From: Desulfosarcina alkanivorans
GTDB taxonomy: Bacteria; Desulfobacterota; Desulfobacteria; Desulfobacterales; Desulfosarcinaceae
NCBI RefSeq assembly: GCF_009688945.1
Contig: NZ_AP021874.1
Location: 3,658,001-3,722,000 of the forward strand
Length of the DNA: 64,000 nt
Direction: 5' to 3'
Under the pieces are notes generated by a model, which worked only from the letters and a program-made list of their open reading frames with translations, searched no databases and was not told the DNA's origin. Shown here in pieces: positions 9,802 to 18,741 of the stretch. How positions within the stretch are numbered: position 1 is the first letter of the stretch; every line of letters starts with the position of its first letter. Position numbers and translations under genes: made by a program.

Positions 9802-10626
9802 TTAAAAAATCTGCGTATATGGCCTTTCATCAAATTTCGCCACCCGCTTGCGGATATTGGCGTCGATCTTCTCTAAGGGCACCGCCGGGACAATGGCATC
9901 TTCCGGACATTCACGAACGCAATTGAAGCAATCGAAACACCGGTCGCTGAAAACAGGGCCGGGGTCCAGCGTAACGGCGCCCACCGGGCACACCTGTTTA
10001 CAGATGGCGCACTGGGTGCATTTCTCCTCATCGACGGTTTTGGGAATAATCGTCCAGGGCTGCTCCAATTTCTTTTTGCCTTCGGCGCCCACGGCTGCCG
10101 GCTGGTAGTCGAGAACCTCAAACGACAGGGTATCTGCGGGCGTCTTCGTCAGCCGATCGATCAGGCGGCCGATCTGCCGATCATCGTCGGCATCCGGATG
10201 GCCCTGGCCCACCGGGTTGTCAGACGGCCACATCATGGAATGGACGCCCAGCACCTTGGCAGCACCGGCCAGGGTGCAGCCCTTGCTCTCCAGGGCCTTC
10301 CCCATCTGCCAGAGGGCGATCCCGCTGCTGGCGCCGCCCCAGGTAATAAAGGGCACGGCCGGGCAACCGATTCCCTCGGGCAGGTCTTCGAGAAAAGCCA
10401 TTACCGGCGGAATGGCCATATCCCGGTAGACCGGCGATCCCACGAAGAGGCACGCATCCGCGCCGGCCGTTTTCAGCAAACCAACGTATCGGGACGGGTC
10501 CTTGGTGATTGCCAGATCCAGGCGGTGAACGGTGACGGCTTCCTCTTCCAACCGATCGCCGATCACCTGGGCGACATGGCGGGTGGAGCCCGCCGGTGAA
10601 CAGTATACGATTAACGCAGTTTTCAA
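9802..10626 (-). CDS. Flavodoxin-ferredoxin fusion protein (EFR1-like)
   Basis: The protein is 274 aa if translation starts at the TTG at 10626, which has AAAGGCGG just upstream and gives the expected start of a flavodoxin fold (ALIVYCSPAGSTRHVAQ). A frame open further upstream to 10773 runs into the DUF362 gene and has no homologous sequence. An FMN-binding flavodoxin-like domain (residues 1-170) is followed by two [4Fe-4S] motifs near the C-terminus, CTQCAICKQVCP and CFDCFNCVRECP. Such proteins are cytoplasmic electron carriers of uncertain partner. It lies 29 bases after a DUF362-ferredoxin gene and is probably co-expressed with it. Confidence 0.78.
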   Translation of the reverse strand: MKTALIVYCSPAGSTRHVAQVIGDRLEEEAVTVHRLDLAITKDPSRYVGLLKTAGADACLFVGSPVYRDMAIPPVMAFLEDLPEGIGCPAVPFITWGGASSGIALWQMGKALESKGCTLAGAAKVLGVHSMMWPSDNPVGQGHPDADDDRQIGRLIDRLTKTPADTLSFEVLDYQPAAVGAEGKKKLEQPWTIIPKTVDEEKCTQCAICKQVCPVGAVTLDPGPVFSDRCFDCFNCVRECPEDAIVPAVPLEKIDANIRKRVAKFDERPYTQIF

Positions 10627-10655
10627 ATTTGACCGCCTTTCATAGCAAGTTATTC

Positions 10656-11723
10656 CTATATCAGCGCCATGGCCTTTTCCGGACAGATCTCCTGACAGCA
10701 GAAGCAGGTGACGCAGCGCGCCATATCCACCCGGGGCAGGTCCTGCGCCATGGACAGGGCCTGTGCAGGGCACTGCTCCACGCAGGACCCGCAGCCGGTG
10801 CAGCCGTCCGGATCCGCCCGGGGCGTGAGTCGGGTTTTACTCTCGAGCATTTCCTGAACCGCCGCATTATCATGGATGGCCTCACCGCCCAGGGGCGGGA
10901 GTTTGAAATCGTTTAATTTTTCCAGCGTGCCGTCAATGCGGATATCCGTCATTTTCCAGCCGCCCAACCCGGCATCGGCGGCATTTTTGAGGAATCTCAA
11001 TCGGCCCGGATCCAGGCCCATCATGACAGCCATGACCGCGTCCATGGCCACGGCATTGTCTGCAGCCAGCACCAGGCCGATCTCGCGCAGATCCGGCGAG
11101 GCCGGGCCGTTGCCCTCCATGCCCACCACGGCGTCCACGATGAACAGGTCCGGCACCCGCAGCCTGAACACTTCGACCACCAGGTCGTGAAACCGTTGAG
11201 GGCTGCCGGCAATTTTGTGCAAGCGGGCCTTCTGGGCGCCGGGCAGGATACCGTAACTGTTCTTGATGGCCCCGGTCATGACGGTGAGCCCATGGGTTTT
11301 GAACTTGGGCAGGCTGATGACGATGTCCGCGTCGATAATGGCCCGGGAAACATTCACCGTTTCCATGAACTCAGGGTTAAAGGGCCGACTGACCGCGCCG
11401 AGGCCAATGTTGCGATAGTACCCCCGGGCGGCAGCCATGAGACCGGCCTGCTCGAAGGCCGCTTCGTTGGCGCCGTAACTGAACAAACCGGGATTGTCGC
11501 CGACAATAATGGATGCCGGCGCGAAAGTTTCCACTTTGTCCACCACGGCGGCCAGCACGGCCGGGTGGGTGACGATGCCTTCCGCCGCGTCCGATGCCCG
11601 CAGCACGTTGGGTTTGATCAAGACTTTTTTGTCCTTGAGGTCCCGGGGAAACAGATCAAACGCCCTGTCTATCGAAGATCGGACAGTGTCGTAGGTTGCC
11701 GGATGGATCATGACATGATGCAT
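10656..11723 (-). CDS. DUF362 protein with C-terminal two-cluster ferredoxin
   Basis: This 355-aa protein has a DUF362 domain over residues 1-290 (KVLIKPNVLR, IIVGDNPG, VISLPKFKTHGLTVMTGAIK) followed by two [4Fe-4S] motifs, CTGCGSCVEQCP and CVTCFCCQEICP. The function of DUF362 is not established; fused versions are widespread in anaerobes and are presumed to be redox proteins. It precedes the flavodoxin-ferredoxin gene, so electrons may pass between four iron-sulfur clusters and a flavin. A second DUF362-ferredoxin lies at 51863-52969, with the ferredoxin placed differently. Confidence 0.82.
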   Translation of the reverse strand: MHHVMIHPATYDTVRSSIDRAFDLFPRDLKDKKVLIKPNVLRASDAAEGIVTHPAVLAAVVDKVETFAPASIIVGDNPGLFSYGANEAAFEQAGLMAAARGYYRNIGLGAVSRPFNPEFMETVNVSRAIIDADIVISLPKFKTHGLTVMTGAIKNSYGILPGAQKARLHKIAGSPQRFHDLVVEVFRLRVPDLFIVDAVVGMEGNGPASPDLREIGLVLAADNAVAMDAVMAVMMGLDPGRLRFLKNAADAGLGGWKMTDIRIDGTLEKLNDFKLPPLGGEAIHDNAAVQEMLESKTRLTPRADPDGCTGCGSCVEQCPAQALSMAQDLPRVDMARCVTCFCCQEICPEKAMALI

Positions 11724-11816
11724 GGTTCAACGCCTCATTGTAGCCGAAAAAATGAAATGCAAAAAGGGTTGGTATCATGGACGGGGCTGATTCTCAAGCA
11801 GGCGTGAAGGATGCGT

Positions 11817-12356
11817 CTATCGTCCCTTGAGCATGCGCACCAGCGTCCGGTCCCGGTCGATGAAATGGTGTTTCAGCGCAGCCACGGCATGGACCACGAT
11901 CGTCACCGTCAACAAGCCGGCGACCACGCCGTGGACCTCACGGAAAAAAGCGCCCAGCAGCGGGCTGTGCCATACCAGCGGGGGCAGCGAGAACCCTTCG
12001 AAAAAAACCACCGGACGGCCATAGGCCTGGGACATGAGAATGCCCGACAGGGGTTGCAGAAGCGGCAGAAAATACAGCCAGACGTGCAGCACACGGGCGA
12101 TGTAGGCCTGCACCGGGGTGCCCCTTAAAGGGCGGGGTTGGAGATTGAAGCTGCGCCATAGGAGACGGGTGACCGCCAGCAGCAAAATAAGAACACCAAT
12201 GGATTTGTGGGCCGCAACGGCAAGGCCTTTAAATCCTCCGGGCGGGAGGAGCGACAGCAGGCTGCCACCTGCGAGCATGCCGATTACCAGCGCAGCGATG
12301 ACCCAGTGAACCAGGCGGGCAATCAAACCATATCGGTCTTGGGTGTTCATGAACAT
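11817..12356 (-). CDS. Cytochrome b561-family membrane protein
   Basis: This 179-aa protein has four predicted helices. Histidines suited to two b haems lie in RLVHWVIAAL (helix 1), AAHKSIGVL (helix 2), FREVHGVVAGLL (helix 3) and VVHAVAALKHHF (helix 4), the pattern of bacterial cytochrome b561 (YodB/YceJ) proteins. These proteins oxidise quinol or superoxide in the membrane. An AAGGAGG-like site lies just upstream on the minus strand. It stands alone between the DUF362 and nitrilase-family genes, so the physiological partner is unclear. Confidence 0.85.
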   Translation of the reverse strand: MFMNTQDRYGLIARLVHWVIAALVIGMLAGGSLLSLLPPGGFKGLAVAAHKSIGVLILLLAVTRLLWRSFNLQPRPLRGTPVQAYIARVLHVWLYFLPLLQPLSGILMSQAYGRPVVFFEGFSLPPLVWHSPLLGAFFREVHGVVAGLLTVTIVVHAVAALKHHFIDRDRTLVRMLKGR

Positions 12357-12520
12357 GCGGACCTCCTTGTTCTTTCTTGGGGAAGGTGGACGGCATATCA
12401 GGGGATAGGGATCATAAACCTGCCCATCAGGTTAGCGGATTGCCCACCGGGTGGCAAGCCCAACCGTTTTAAACCGACCGACGGGTGACGGTGGTGATGC
12501 CGGAGTTGAAAACGCTGCCC

Positions 12521-13432
12521 TTATTCCGGATGCTTCTTGCCGTAAAGAATCCGTCCCAACTCCCGATGGGTGAAATAGGGGTCGTCGTTGCGCAGGTAGG
12601 GCAACGCAATGCGTTTTTTACGGATGATCTGCCTGGAAATATCCGCGTAAATGGTGTCGGGGTCAAAGAGCGCAGCCGAGATGATGGCCTGGCCGAAGGG
12701 ATTGATCACCTCGCTGCCGCCCCAGAAGCGGAAGGGATCGTCATCAACTGCCGCAGAGACGGGATCGGACGGGCAGTCATCCGAAGATCGGAGATCCTCG
12801 AAGACTTCGCAGCCCACGCGGTTGGCGCACAGGTTGTACACGCCGAACACCCGGGAGTAGAACCGGTTGATGATATTCCAGCTTTCAATGTTGGAGAACT
12901 CATTGCCCATGGACCCCCTGGAAGAGTTGAACATGGTGATGAAGACGTCCGCCTTCTGGGTAATCCCCAGATAGGGCAGCGAGGGGTGCCACAGGTCGTT
13001 GCAGATGAACGGGGCGATGGTCAGGCCCTTGAGTTTGAACACCCGGACGTGCTTGCCGCTGGCGAAGATCTTGCGTTCCTCGAACACGCCGTAGTTGGGC
13101 AGGTTGAGCTTGCGGCAGGCGAACAGGATGTCGCCGTCCACGGCCACCAGTGCCGAATTGTAGAAATTCATGGCTGGAGACTCTTCGATAAACCCGACGA
13201 CCGCGGCCGTCCCCCTGGTCGCCCTGGCCAGCTGCCGGATTTCGGGTGCATCCATGCGCAGGGCCGCCTGGTGATATCGCTCACGGACAAAGTAACCGGT
13301 CAGCGAGAGTTCGGGAAAGACCACCAGGTCGGCGCCGTTGACCTTGGCCGCTTCAATCTTATCGATGGTGCCTTCCAGGTTGGTCTTGACGTCCAGCAGG
13401 ACCGGGTCGGTCTGGTAAATACACACTTTCAT
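12521..13432 (-). CDS. Carbon-nitrogen hydrolase (nitrilase superfamily)
   Basis: This 303-aa cytoplasmic enzyme has the Glu-Lys-Cys triad of the family visible as E41 (VFPELSLTG), K108 (ACRKLNLPNYG) and C144 (PFICNDLWHP). The ATG at 13432 is preceded by GGAAAGGGCG and gives the normal N-terminus MKVCIYQTDP; an upstream in-frame ATG at 13462 is less suitable. The length is typical of stand-alone amidases, N-carbamoylases and nitrilases. The FEERKIF segment after the Lys recalls the glutamine amidotransferase-like domain of NAD synthetase. The substrate cannot be read from the sequence. It lies 127 bases downstream of an MmgE/PrpD gene on the same strand. Confidence 0.82.
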   Translation of the reverse strand: MKVCIYQTDPVLLDVKTNLEGTIDKIEAAKVNGADLVVFPELSLTGYFVRERYHQAALRMDAPEIRQLARATRGTAAVVGFIEESPAMNFYNSALVAVDGDILFACRKLNLPNYGVFEERKIFASGKHVRVFKLKGLTIAPFICNDLWHPSLPYLGITQKADVFITMFNSSRGSMGNEFSNIESWNIINRFYSRVFGVYNLCANRVGCEVFEDLRSSDDCPSDPVSAAVDDDPFRFWGGSEVINPFGQAIISAALFDPDTIYADISRQIIRKKRIALPYLRNDDPYFTHRELGRILYGKKHPE

Positions 13433-13559
13433 CGATGCGCCCTTTCCATGGGTTGCCGGCATCCGCCGGGACGGTTTCAGCGGCCGGCGGCGGTGCCGGC
13501 ACCTGCCTTTTTTAGCGGCACGTCAGCAGTGATCGTGTTAAATCCGAGCGTCGTCCATC

Positions 13560-14885
13560 TTATGATCGGCATCCGTCGATGATGGGGTCGATGGTCGCCC
13601 ACTGGTCGGCCGACCAGAGCCGGCCCTTCAAATCCATGGCCTTCATTTTACCAATCACCGGAACGGTCAGCCAGAGAAATTTTTCTTCCAGTTCGTGATC
13701 CGACGGCAGGGTATCCGGCGGCTCCCAGCGTGCTTCGATACGCCCGGAGCGAAATACGTCGCCGGTGGTCGTCTCGACGATAACTTCGGCCGGGGCCTTG
13801 GCCGGGAACTCGGCCTCGAATTCGGGGGCCACTTCGGTGGAGACCCGATCCAGCAGGGCCAGCAGCCTCGGATCGTGCAGGCGCGGCGGGAGCACCTGCC
13901 CGGGCCCCACCTCCCCGTCCAGCAGGGCCGCGGCCACCGGGAATGCCAGGCTGTACTGGGCCGCCTCCGTGTCGCGGGGATGCACGCCGGGCAGGCGGGT
14001 GGCCGCCTCGAAGGTGCGCACGCGGATGTGTCCGATCTGATCCGGATCCAGGCGATGGTCCCGGACGATTTGAAGCGCACCGGCCACGGCCGGCTGACCC
14101 CATCGGCAGGCGGCATAGGGTTTGAAATAGAGGTTGAGGATCTCCCATTGTTGGCCCAGGTTTAGCACCAAGGATGGTTCCGGGGCGTCGTCGAACAGGG
14201 GACGGATGCCGGTGAACCCGTCACGGGCCATGAGGGCCGACAGCACCGCTGTCATGCAGCCCCAGCCGATGCTGTCCTTGCCCATGGAGGGCGTGTCGAT
14301 GCCCTTCATCATGGGGGCGATGGGGGCGTGGTATTCGGCGGCGCCCATGGCGTGAAAGAGCTGGCTCCCGGTCAGTCCCAGCAGCCTGCCGGCGGCAGCG
14401 GCACCGGCGATGGCCCCCCAGCTTCCCGAGGAGTGGTAGACGTCGTAGGTGGCGTGGCGGATCAACCCGGCGCGGGTGCCCAGTTCGTAGGCCACCACCA
14501 GGGCGGTCAGAAATTCCCGGCCGCTGCAGCCGCCGGCCAGTTCGGCGGCAGCCAGCACCGGCGGCAGGGCACAGGCCCCGGGATGCCCTTTGGTGGGTCG
14601 ATAACCGTCGTCGATGTCCAGGGCATTGCCGGAAAAGCCGTTGGCCAGGGCGGCACCGGCGGCCGATACGCGTTCACCGGAAACCATGATGGTGGCCTGG
14701 TCGCCGCCAAACTGCTCCAGGGCGGTCTTGCGAATGATGCCGGCGACCGGCGTCTGTGACCCGGCGACCAGCGCACCCATGCTATCCATGAGGCAGCGTT
14801 TGACCTGGTGCTTAACTTCGGCTGGCAGGTCTTCCCAGCGGGTATTCAGGGTGAAACCGATGGCATGCGAAGTCAGTTGACCCAT
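13560..14885 (-). CDS. MmgE/PrpD family protein (2-methylcitrate dehydratase-like or isomerase)
   Basis: This 441-aa protein starts MGQLTSHAIGF. An earlier GTG at 14930 is also in frame, but the MmgE/PrpD N-terminus fits 14885. Family features include CLMDSMGALVAG (near residue 32), the GFSGNALDIDDGY loop and GHPGACALPPVLAAAEL. Members are cofactor-free dehydratases or epimerases such as 2-methylcitrate dehydratase, cis-aconitate decarboxylase and iminodisuccinate epimerase, so the substrate is open. No prpB or prpC lies nearby, which argues against a methylcitrate cycle role. It is downstream of the quaternary amine importer with a hairpin between them, so it is probably a separate unit. Confidence 0.78.
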   Translation of the reverse strand: MGQLTSHAIGFTLNTRWEDLPAEVKHQVKRCLMDSMGALVAGSQTPVAGIIRKTALEQFGGDQATIMVSGERVSAAGAALANGFSGNALDIDDGYRPTKGHPGACALPPVLAAAELAGGCSGREFLTALVVAYELGTRAGLIRHATYDVYHSSGSWGAIAGAAAAGRLLGLTGSQLFHAMGAAEYHAPIAPMMKGIDTPSMGKDSIGWGCMTAVLSALMARDGFTGIRPLFDDAPEPSLVLNLGQQWEILNLYFKPYAACRWGQPAVAGALQIVRDHRLDPDQIGHIRVRTFEAATRLPGVHPRDTEAAQYSLAFPVAAALLDGEVGPGQVLPPRLHDPRLLALLDRVSTEVAPEFEAEFPAKAPAEVIVETTTGDVFRSGRIEARWEPPDTLPSDHELEEKFLWLTVPVIGKMKAMDLKGRLWSADQWATIDPIIDGCRS

Positions 14886-15066
14886 GGCCGTTCTTAATTG
14901 CCTTCCGGACAGTTCGGCGATACCGTCCACTTTATGAGTGGGAGATAAACAGCGTCAATCGGTGACGTCGATTTAAAAGCGCACACGGGTCATCGGCATC
15001 AGGCAAAGCGCATGCATGGGCCCGTTTCATGAACCTTTCAATAAAAACCATCGCTCGTCAACCATC

Positions 15067-15102
15067 CCCCGGCACAAATGGCCAGAACCTTTCGTGCCGG
15101 GG
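15067..15102 (-). terminator. Hairpin after the ABC importer operon, probable terminator
   Basis: A perfect nine-base inverted repeat (CCCCGGCAC at 15067-15075 pairing with GTGCCGGGG at 15094-15102) begins seven bases beyond the stop codon of the binding-protein gene. The T-tract on the minus strand comes only about 20 bases later, so this may be a weak intrinsic terminator or a 3-prime stabilising hairpin. Confidence 0.5.
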
Positions 15103-15108
15103 TATATT

Positions 15109-16005
15109 CTACAACAAGCCGTTGGCCTTCAGGAAGCCTCTCGCGACATCAGTAACCGATTTCTTGTCGACATCCACCTGCGCATTCAATGCGGACATGG
15201 TCGCGTCGTCGATCAACCCGGACAGCATGTTCAGTTGTCCGGCGAGATCCGGATTCGCATCCAGCGTCTCTTTGCGAACGGTCGGCGTAATCGCATAGGC
15301 GGGGAAGTAATTTTTGGTATCCTTGAGCACCCTGAAATTGAAGGCCGGAATACGCCCATCGGTAGCAAAAACAAGCCCCACGTCGACATCGCCATCCTTC
15401 AGTGCCTTGTACACCAATCCGGTCTCCATGCGTTTGACGGCTGAACGGGGGAACTTGAACCCATAGGCTTTCTGGAGCGGTTTCAGGCCGTCGTCCCGTT
15501 TATAGAACTCGATGTTGCACCCCAGTTTCAATTTATCGCCGGCATTGAGTTTGGCGGCCAGATCTTCCAGGGACTGGAGGCCCTTTGACTCGGCATCGGC
15601 CTGGCGCACCGCCAGGGCATAGGTGTTGTTCGCAGCCGATGCATTCAGCCAGACAATACCCGTTTGCGCATCTTTGGCTTTGACCGCCTCATAGATCTGC
15701 TCGGCAGGCTGATTGGCAAACTTGTTTTTGTGGAAATTCAGAAACGCCGTGCCCGTATATGCCCAATACATGTCCACTTGTTTATTTTCCAGTGCGCCGC
15801 GCACCAGCGAGGTGCCCATACCGGTTTTGAGTTCGACATCGTACCCTTGCGCCGTCAGATATTGACCGGTAATTTCGGCCAGCAGCAGCTGTTCGGTAAA
15901 GCCCTTGCCGCCGACAACGATCGTAGCGGCCAATGCCGTTTGAACGGTAAACGCCGTAATCAACATCATCGTTACGAAACTGATTTTTTTAAAAACGTCT
16001 TTCAA
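15109..16005 (-). CDS. Quaternary amine (glycine betaine/choline) ABC importer, substrate-binding protein
   Basis: The protein is 298 aa from the TTG at 16005, which follows AAGGAGG at ideal spacing; the ATG at 16023 overlaps that site and is unlikely. A signal peptide ends near ...QTALA, and the mature part starts ATIVVGGKGFTEQ, typical of the OpuCC/OsmF/ProX type-F binding proteins. These capture glycine betaine, choline or carnitine in an aromatic cage in the periplasm. It has no lipobox cysteine, so it is soluble. It is the last gene of a four-gene importer whose upstream partners are a corrinoid protein and an MttB-family methyltransferase. The exact substrate is inferred from this context. 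Confidence 0.85.
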   Translation of the reverse strand: MKDVFKKISFVTMMLITAFTVQTALAATIVVGGKGFTEQLLLAEITGQYLTAQGYDVELKTGMGTSLVRGALENKQVDMYWAYTGTAFLNFHKNKFANQPAEQIYEAVKAKDAQTGIVWLNASAANNTYALAVRQADAESKGLQSLEDLAAKLNAGDKLKLGCNIEFYKRDDGLKPLQKAYGFKFPRSAVKRMETGLVYKALKDGDVDVGLVFATDGRIPAFNFRVLKDTKNYFPAYAITPTVRKETLDANPDLAGQLNMLSGLIDDATMSALNAQVDVDKKSVTDVARGFLKANGLL

Positions 16006-16028
16006 GGTTATATCCTCCTTCATAAGAG

Positions 16029-16784
16029 TTATTCGTTTGCAAACCGTTGCGGGTTTACGCCTCTGGGCAACAGCCAGAACTGAATTTTCGACAAAATAAA
16101 ATCCGTCAGAATCGCCAGCACGGCGACCGATAAGGACCCGATCAGCAAGGAATTGAATTCATTGAGTTGAATCCCGGTAAAGATATACTCCCCCAGGCTG
16201 TCGGCAGCGATCAGGGTGATCAGGGGGCTGGTGCCGACATTCAAGGCAAAACCGGTTCGAATACCGGCGGAAATGACATAAAGGGCGTTCGGAATTTGTA
16301 CTTTCCACAGGATTTGCTGATCGGTCATGCCCTGACCCCGTGCGGCCTCGATCATATGTTCCGGAACTTCGCTGATCCCCTGGTAGGTGTTCCTGACCAC
16401 TGGCAGAATGGTGACGGTGGCCAGACCGATAAACGCCGATTTGAAGCCAAGTCCGGTCAGGGTCATGATAATGGCCAGGATGGCCAGCGTGGGCACGGCA
16501 GAGAGAATATTGAACCCCTGGGCGAATAGTTCCGCATACCGCTTGAACCACGGTCTCGTCATCAGGATACCGGAACCGATGCCCAGCAGGGACGCCGTGA
16601 TGCCTGAAGAAAAGACGATGGCAATATTCTGTCTGAGCAGATAGATCCAGTCCTCATAGGTGTCCCGAAACTCCTGAATCAATCCGGTCGATTCCGAAAA
16701 GACACCGGCCAGATACACCACGCCGATCAGGATATACAGAAACAGCGTCTTGCTTCTCCTTATGAGTTGTATGGCGGTGTTCAT
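16029..16784 (-). CDS. Quaternary amine ABC importer permease (OpuCB/OpuCD-like)
   Basis: This 251-aa inner-membrane protein has about six helices and the permease loop QGISEVPEHMIEAARGQGM (about residues 145-163) that contacts the ATPase. It lies nine bases downstream of the ATPase gene and 23 bases before the binding-protein gene. It is longer than its partner permease, with an N-terminal helix starting around residue 13. A two-permease arrangement is the OpuC/OsmU type rather than ProW type. Confidence 0.87.
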   Translation of the reverse strand: MNTAIQLIRRSKTLFLYILIGVVYLAGVFSESTGLIQEFRDTYEDWIYLLRQNIAIVFSSGITASLLGIGSGILMTRPWFKRYAELFAQGFNILSAVPTLAILAIIMTLTGLGFKSAFIGLATVTILPVVRNTYQGISEVPEHMIEAARGQGMTDQQILWKVQIPNALYVISAGIRTGFALNVGTSPLITLIAADSLGEYIFTGIQLNEFNSLLIGSLSVAVLAILTDFILSKIQFWLLPRGVNPQRFANE

Positions 16785-16793
16785 GAATCCATC

Positions 16794-17933
16794 CTATGTG
16801 ATTGTGTCGCCTCGTTTGCGGGGGACCTCACCCAGCAGGCTGGCAATGGTGTGCTGGGTGAGGTAACCCTTGTAGGCACCGTCATCGTCCACCACCGGCA
16901 GCCAATCGCTTGCATGGGAGTACATTTGTGATACGGCATCGTGCAGGCTGTCGTTTTCATGGATCGTGCCGGGTATCGGATCGATGTACTCATTGACAAT
17001 ACCGCTTTGGTCTCCACGTATCTCTTCTTTGGTGATGTATCCCTGTGCACGGCCCCGCGGCCCGACCATGACCGCGATATGGGCATTGTGGCTGCGCATC
17101 TTCTCGGCCACCTTATCCAGCGGCTCGTCGGATTGGACAGCCATTCGAAAGGGCATGATCGCTTCGGATACGGAGATGAGCTTGAGCCGTTTCAGGGCGC
17201 GGTCCGTACCGACAAAATCTTTGACAAACCGGTTTGCCGGGTTCGCCAGGATTTCATCGGGCGTATCGCACTGCTCGAGAATGCCCTCCCGGAAAATGGC
17301 AATTTTATCTCCCATTTTGATGGCTTCATCGATGTCATGGCTGACAAACAGAACGGTTTTGCCCAGTTCGGCATTCAACTTCAAGAATTCGTCCTGAATG
17401 ACGGCACGGTTGATCGGGTCGATGGCACCGAACGGCTCGTCCATCAGCATGACAGGCGGGTCGGCGGCCAGTGCCCGGATCACCCCGATGCGCTGCTGCT
17501 GGCCGCCTGACAGTTCCCTGGGGTAGCGCTTCAAAAAAATAGTTGCGTCAAGGTTGACCATCTCCATCAAGTCCCGCGCCTTTTCCCGGCTTTTCTGCTT
17601 GTCCATTTTCAGCAGATCCGGCACCACGCAGATGTTGTCTTCGATGGTCATATTGGGAAACAGGCCGATCTGCTGAATCACATAGCCGATTTTCCGCCGC
17701 AATGTGATGGGATCAAGATCGTCCGTATCCTTGCCGTCAATATAGATTTTCCCGGACGTCTTGGGGATCAGTTTGTTGATCATTTTCAAGGCCGTGGTTT
17801 TCCCGCACCCCGACGGCCCCAGAAAAATACAGATCTCACCCTTGCCGACGTCCATGGAAACATTGTTGGCCGCAATGACCGGCTCTTTTCCCGGCACCTC
17901 GAAATGTTTGGTCAGATTTTCAAGTCGAATCAT
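16794..17933 (-). CDS. Quaternary amine ABC importer ATPase with two CBS domains (OpuCA/ProV-like)
   Basis: This 379-aa cytoplasmic ATPase has Walker A (GPSGCGKTT near residue 39), Q-loop IQQIGLFPNMT, signature LSGGQQQR and Walker B VMLMDEPFGAIDP. Two CBS repeats follow from about residue 250. In OpuA/OpuCA-type importers the CBS pair senses ionic strength or cyclic di-AMP and gates transport with osmolarity. Its start overlaps the stop of the upstream permease (17930) by four bases, indicating translational coupling. CBS domains suggest osmotic control, although the neighbourhood also points to catabolic use of the substrate. Confidence 0.9.
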   Translation of the reverse strand: MIRLENLTKHFEVPGKEPVIAANNVSMDVGKGEICIFLGPSGCGKTTALKMINKLIPKTSGKIYIDGKDTDDLDPITLRRKIGYVIQQIGLFPNMTIEDNICVVPDLLKMDKQKSREKARDLMEMVNLDATIFLKRYPRELSGGQQQRIGVIRALAADPPVMLMDEPFGAIDPINRAVIQDEFLKLNAELGKTVLFVSHDIDEAIKMGDKIAIFREGILEQCDTPDEILANPANRFVKDFVGTDRALKRLKLISVSEAIMPFRMAVQSDEPLDKVAEKMRSHNAHIAVMVGPRGRAQGYITKEEIRGDQSGIVNEYIDPIPGTIHENDSLHDAVSQMYSHASDWLPVVDDDGAYKGYLTQHTIASLLGEVPRKRGDTIT

Positions 17934-18595
17934 GGCGTCGCCTCACTCAGTCCTTTAGGAGTCAGCAGTTTTTGTATGAATAGAAAGAGGTAGTCCGCAA
18001 TGATCGCCAGCAGGGAAACCGCGACCGCACCGACAATCAGCTTGGTGCCGTCGGTACCGGTAATCCCCTCATTGATAATGGTGCCCAGACCGCCCGCTCC
18101 GATATAGACCGCAATGGTGGCCACGGCGATGTTCATCACCACGGCCATCCTGACCCCGGCCATAATCACGGGCACCGCAAGGGGGATTTCAACCCTGGCA
18201 AGGCGCTGCCAGTCACTCATGCCCATGCCTTTGGCCGCTTCACGGAGTGCGGGATCGATATTGTTGATCGCGGTATACGTATTACGGATAATCGGCAATT
18301 GAGAATACAGGAAAATGGCGATGGCCGCCGGCCAGAATCCGATACCGCGGTTGACCAGCGACAGCAGCGGAATCATCAGGCCGAACATCGCCACGGAGGG
18401 GATGGTGATGATCACCGAGGCGACATATAACACCGCATCCGCCAGCTTCTTGTCCCTGGTGATGAGTATCCCCAGCGGCACGCCGGTCAGGATCGCCACA
18501 CCCACCGATATGCTCACCAGATAAAGATGTTCCATGGTCAGCTTGATAATGGTGGGATAATTACTTCCGAGATATCGGATAATTTCTTCCATCAA
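17930..18595 (-). CDS. Quaternary amine ABC importer permease (first of two)
   Basis: This 221-aa inner-membrane protein has five to six helices and the ATPase-contact loop YTAINNIDPALREAAKGMG (about residues 98-116). It is first of the four importer genes and overlaps the ATPase gene by four bases. A 146-base gap separates it from the corrinoid protein gene upstream, which could hold its own promoter. Confidence 0.87.
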   Translation of the reverse strand: MMEEIIRYLGSNYPTIIKLTMEHLYLVSISVGVAILTGVPLGILITRDKKLADAVLYVASVIITIPSVAMFGLMIPLLSLVNRGIGFWPAAIAIFLYSQLPIIRNTYTAINNIDPALREAAKGMGMSDWQRLARVEIPLAVPVIMAGVRMAVVMNIAVATIAVYIGAGGLGTIINEGITGTDGTKLIVGAVAVSLLAIIADYLFLFIQKLLTPKGLSEATP

Positions 18596-18741
18596 GCACC
18601 TGCTGGGGGTTGTCTTTTGGTGTCGGCCGTTATGGATTCGTGCGTTTTCTCCGGTTTGCCGCTTTTCGCCTCAACACCGGTTGCCGGCAGCGGCGCCATC
18701 ACCGATACGACCTGGCGCCGCCCTTGCTTGGGTTGCCCTGA

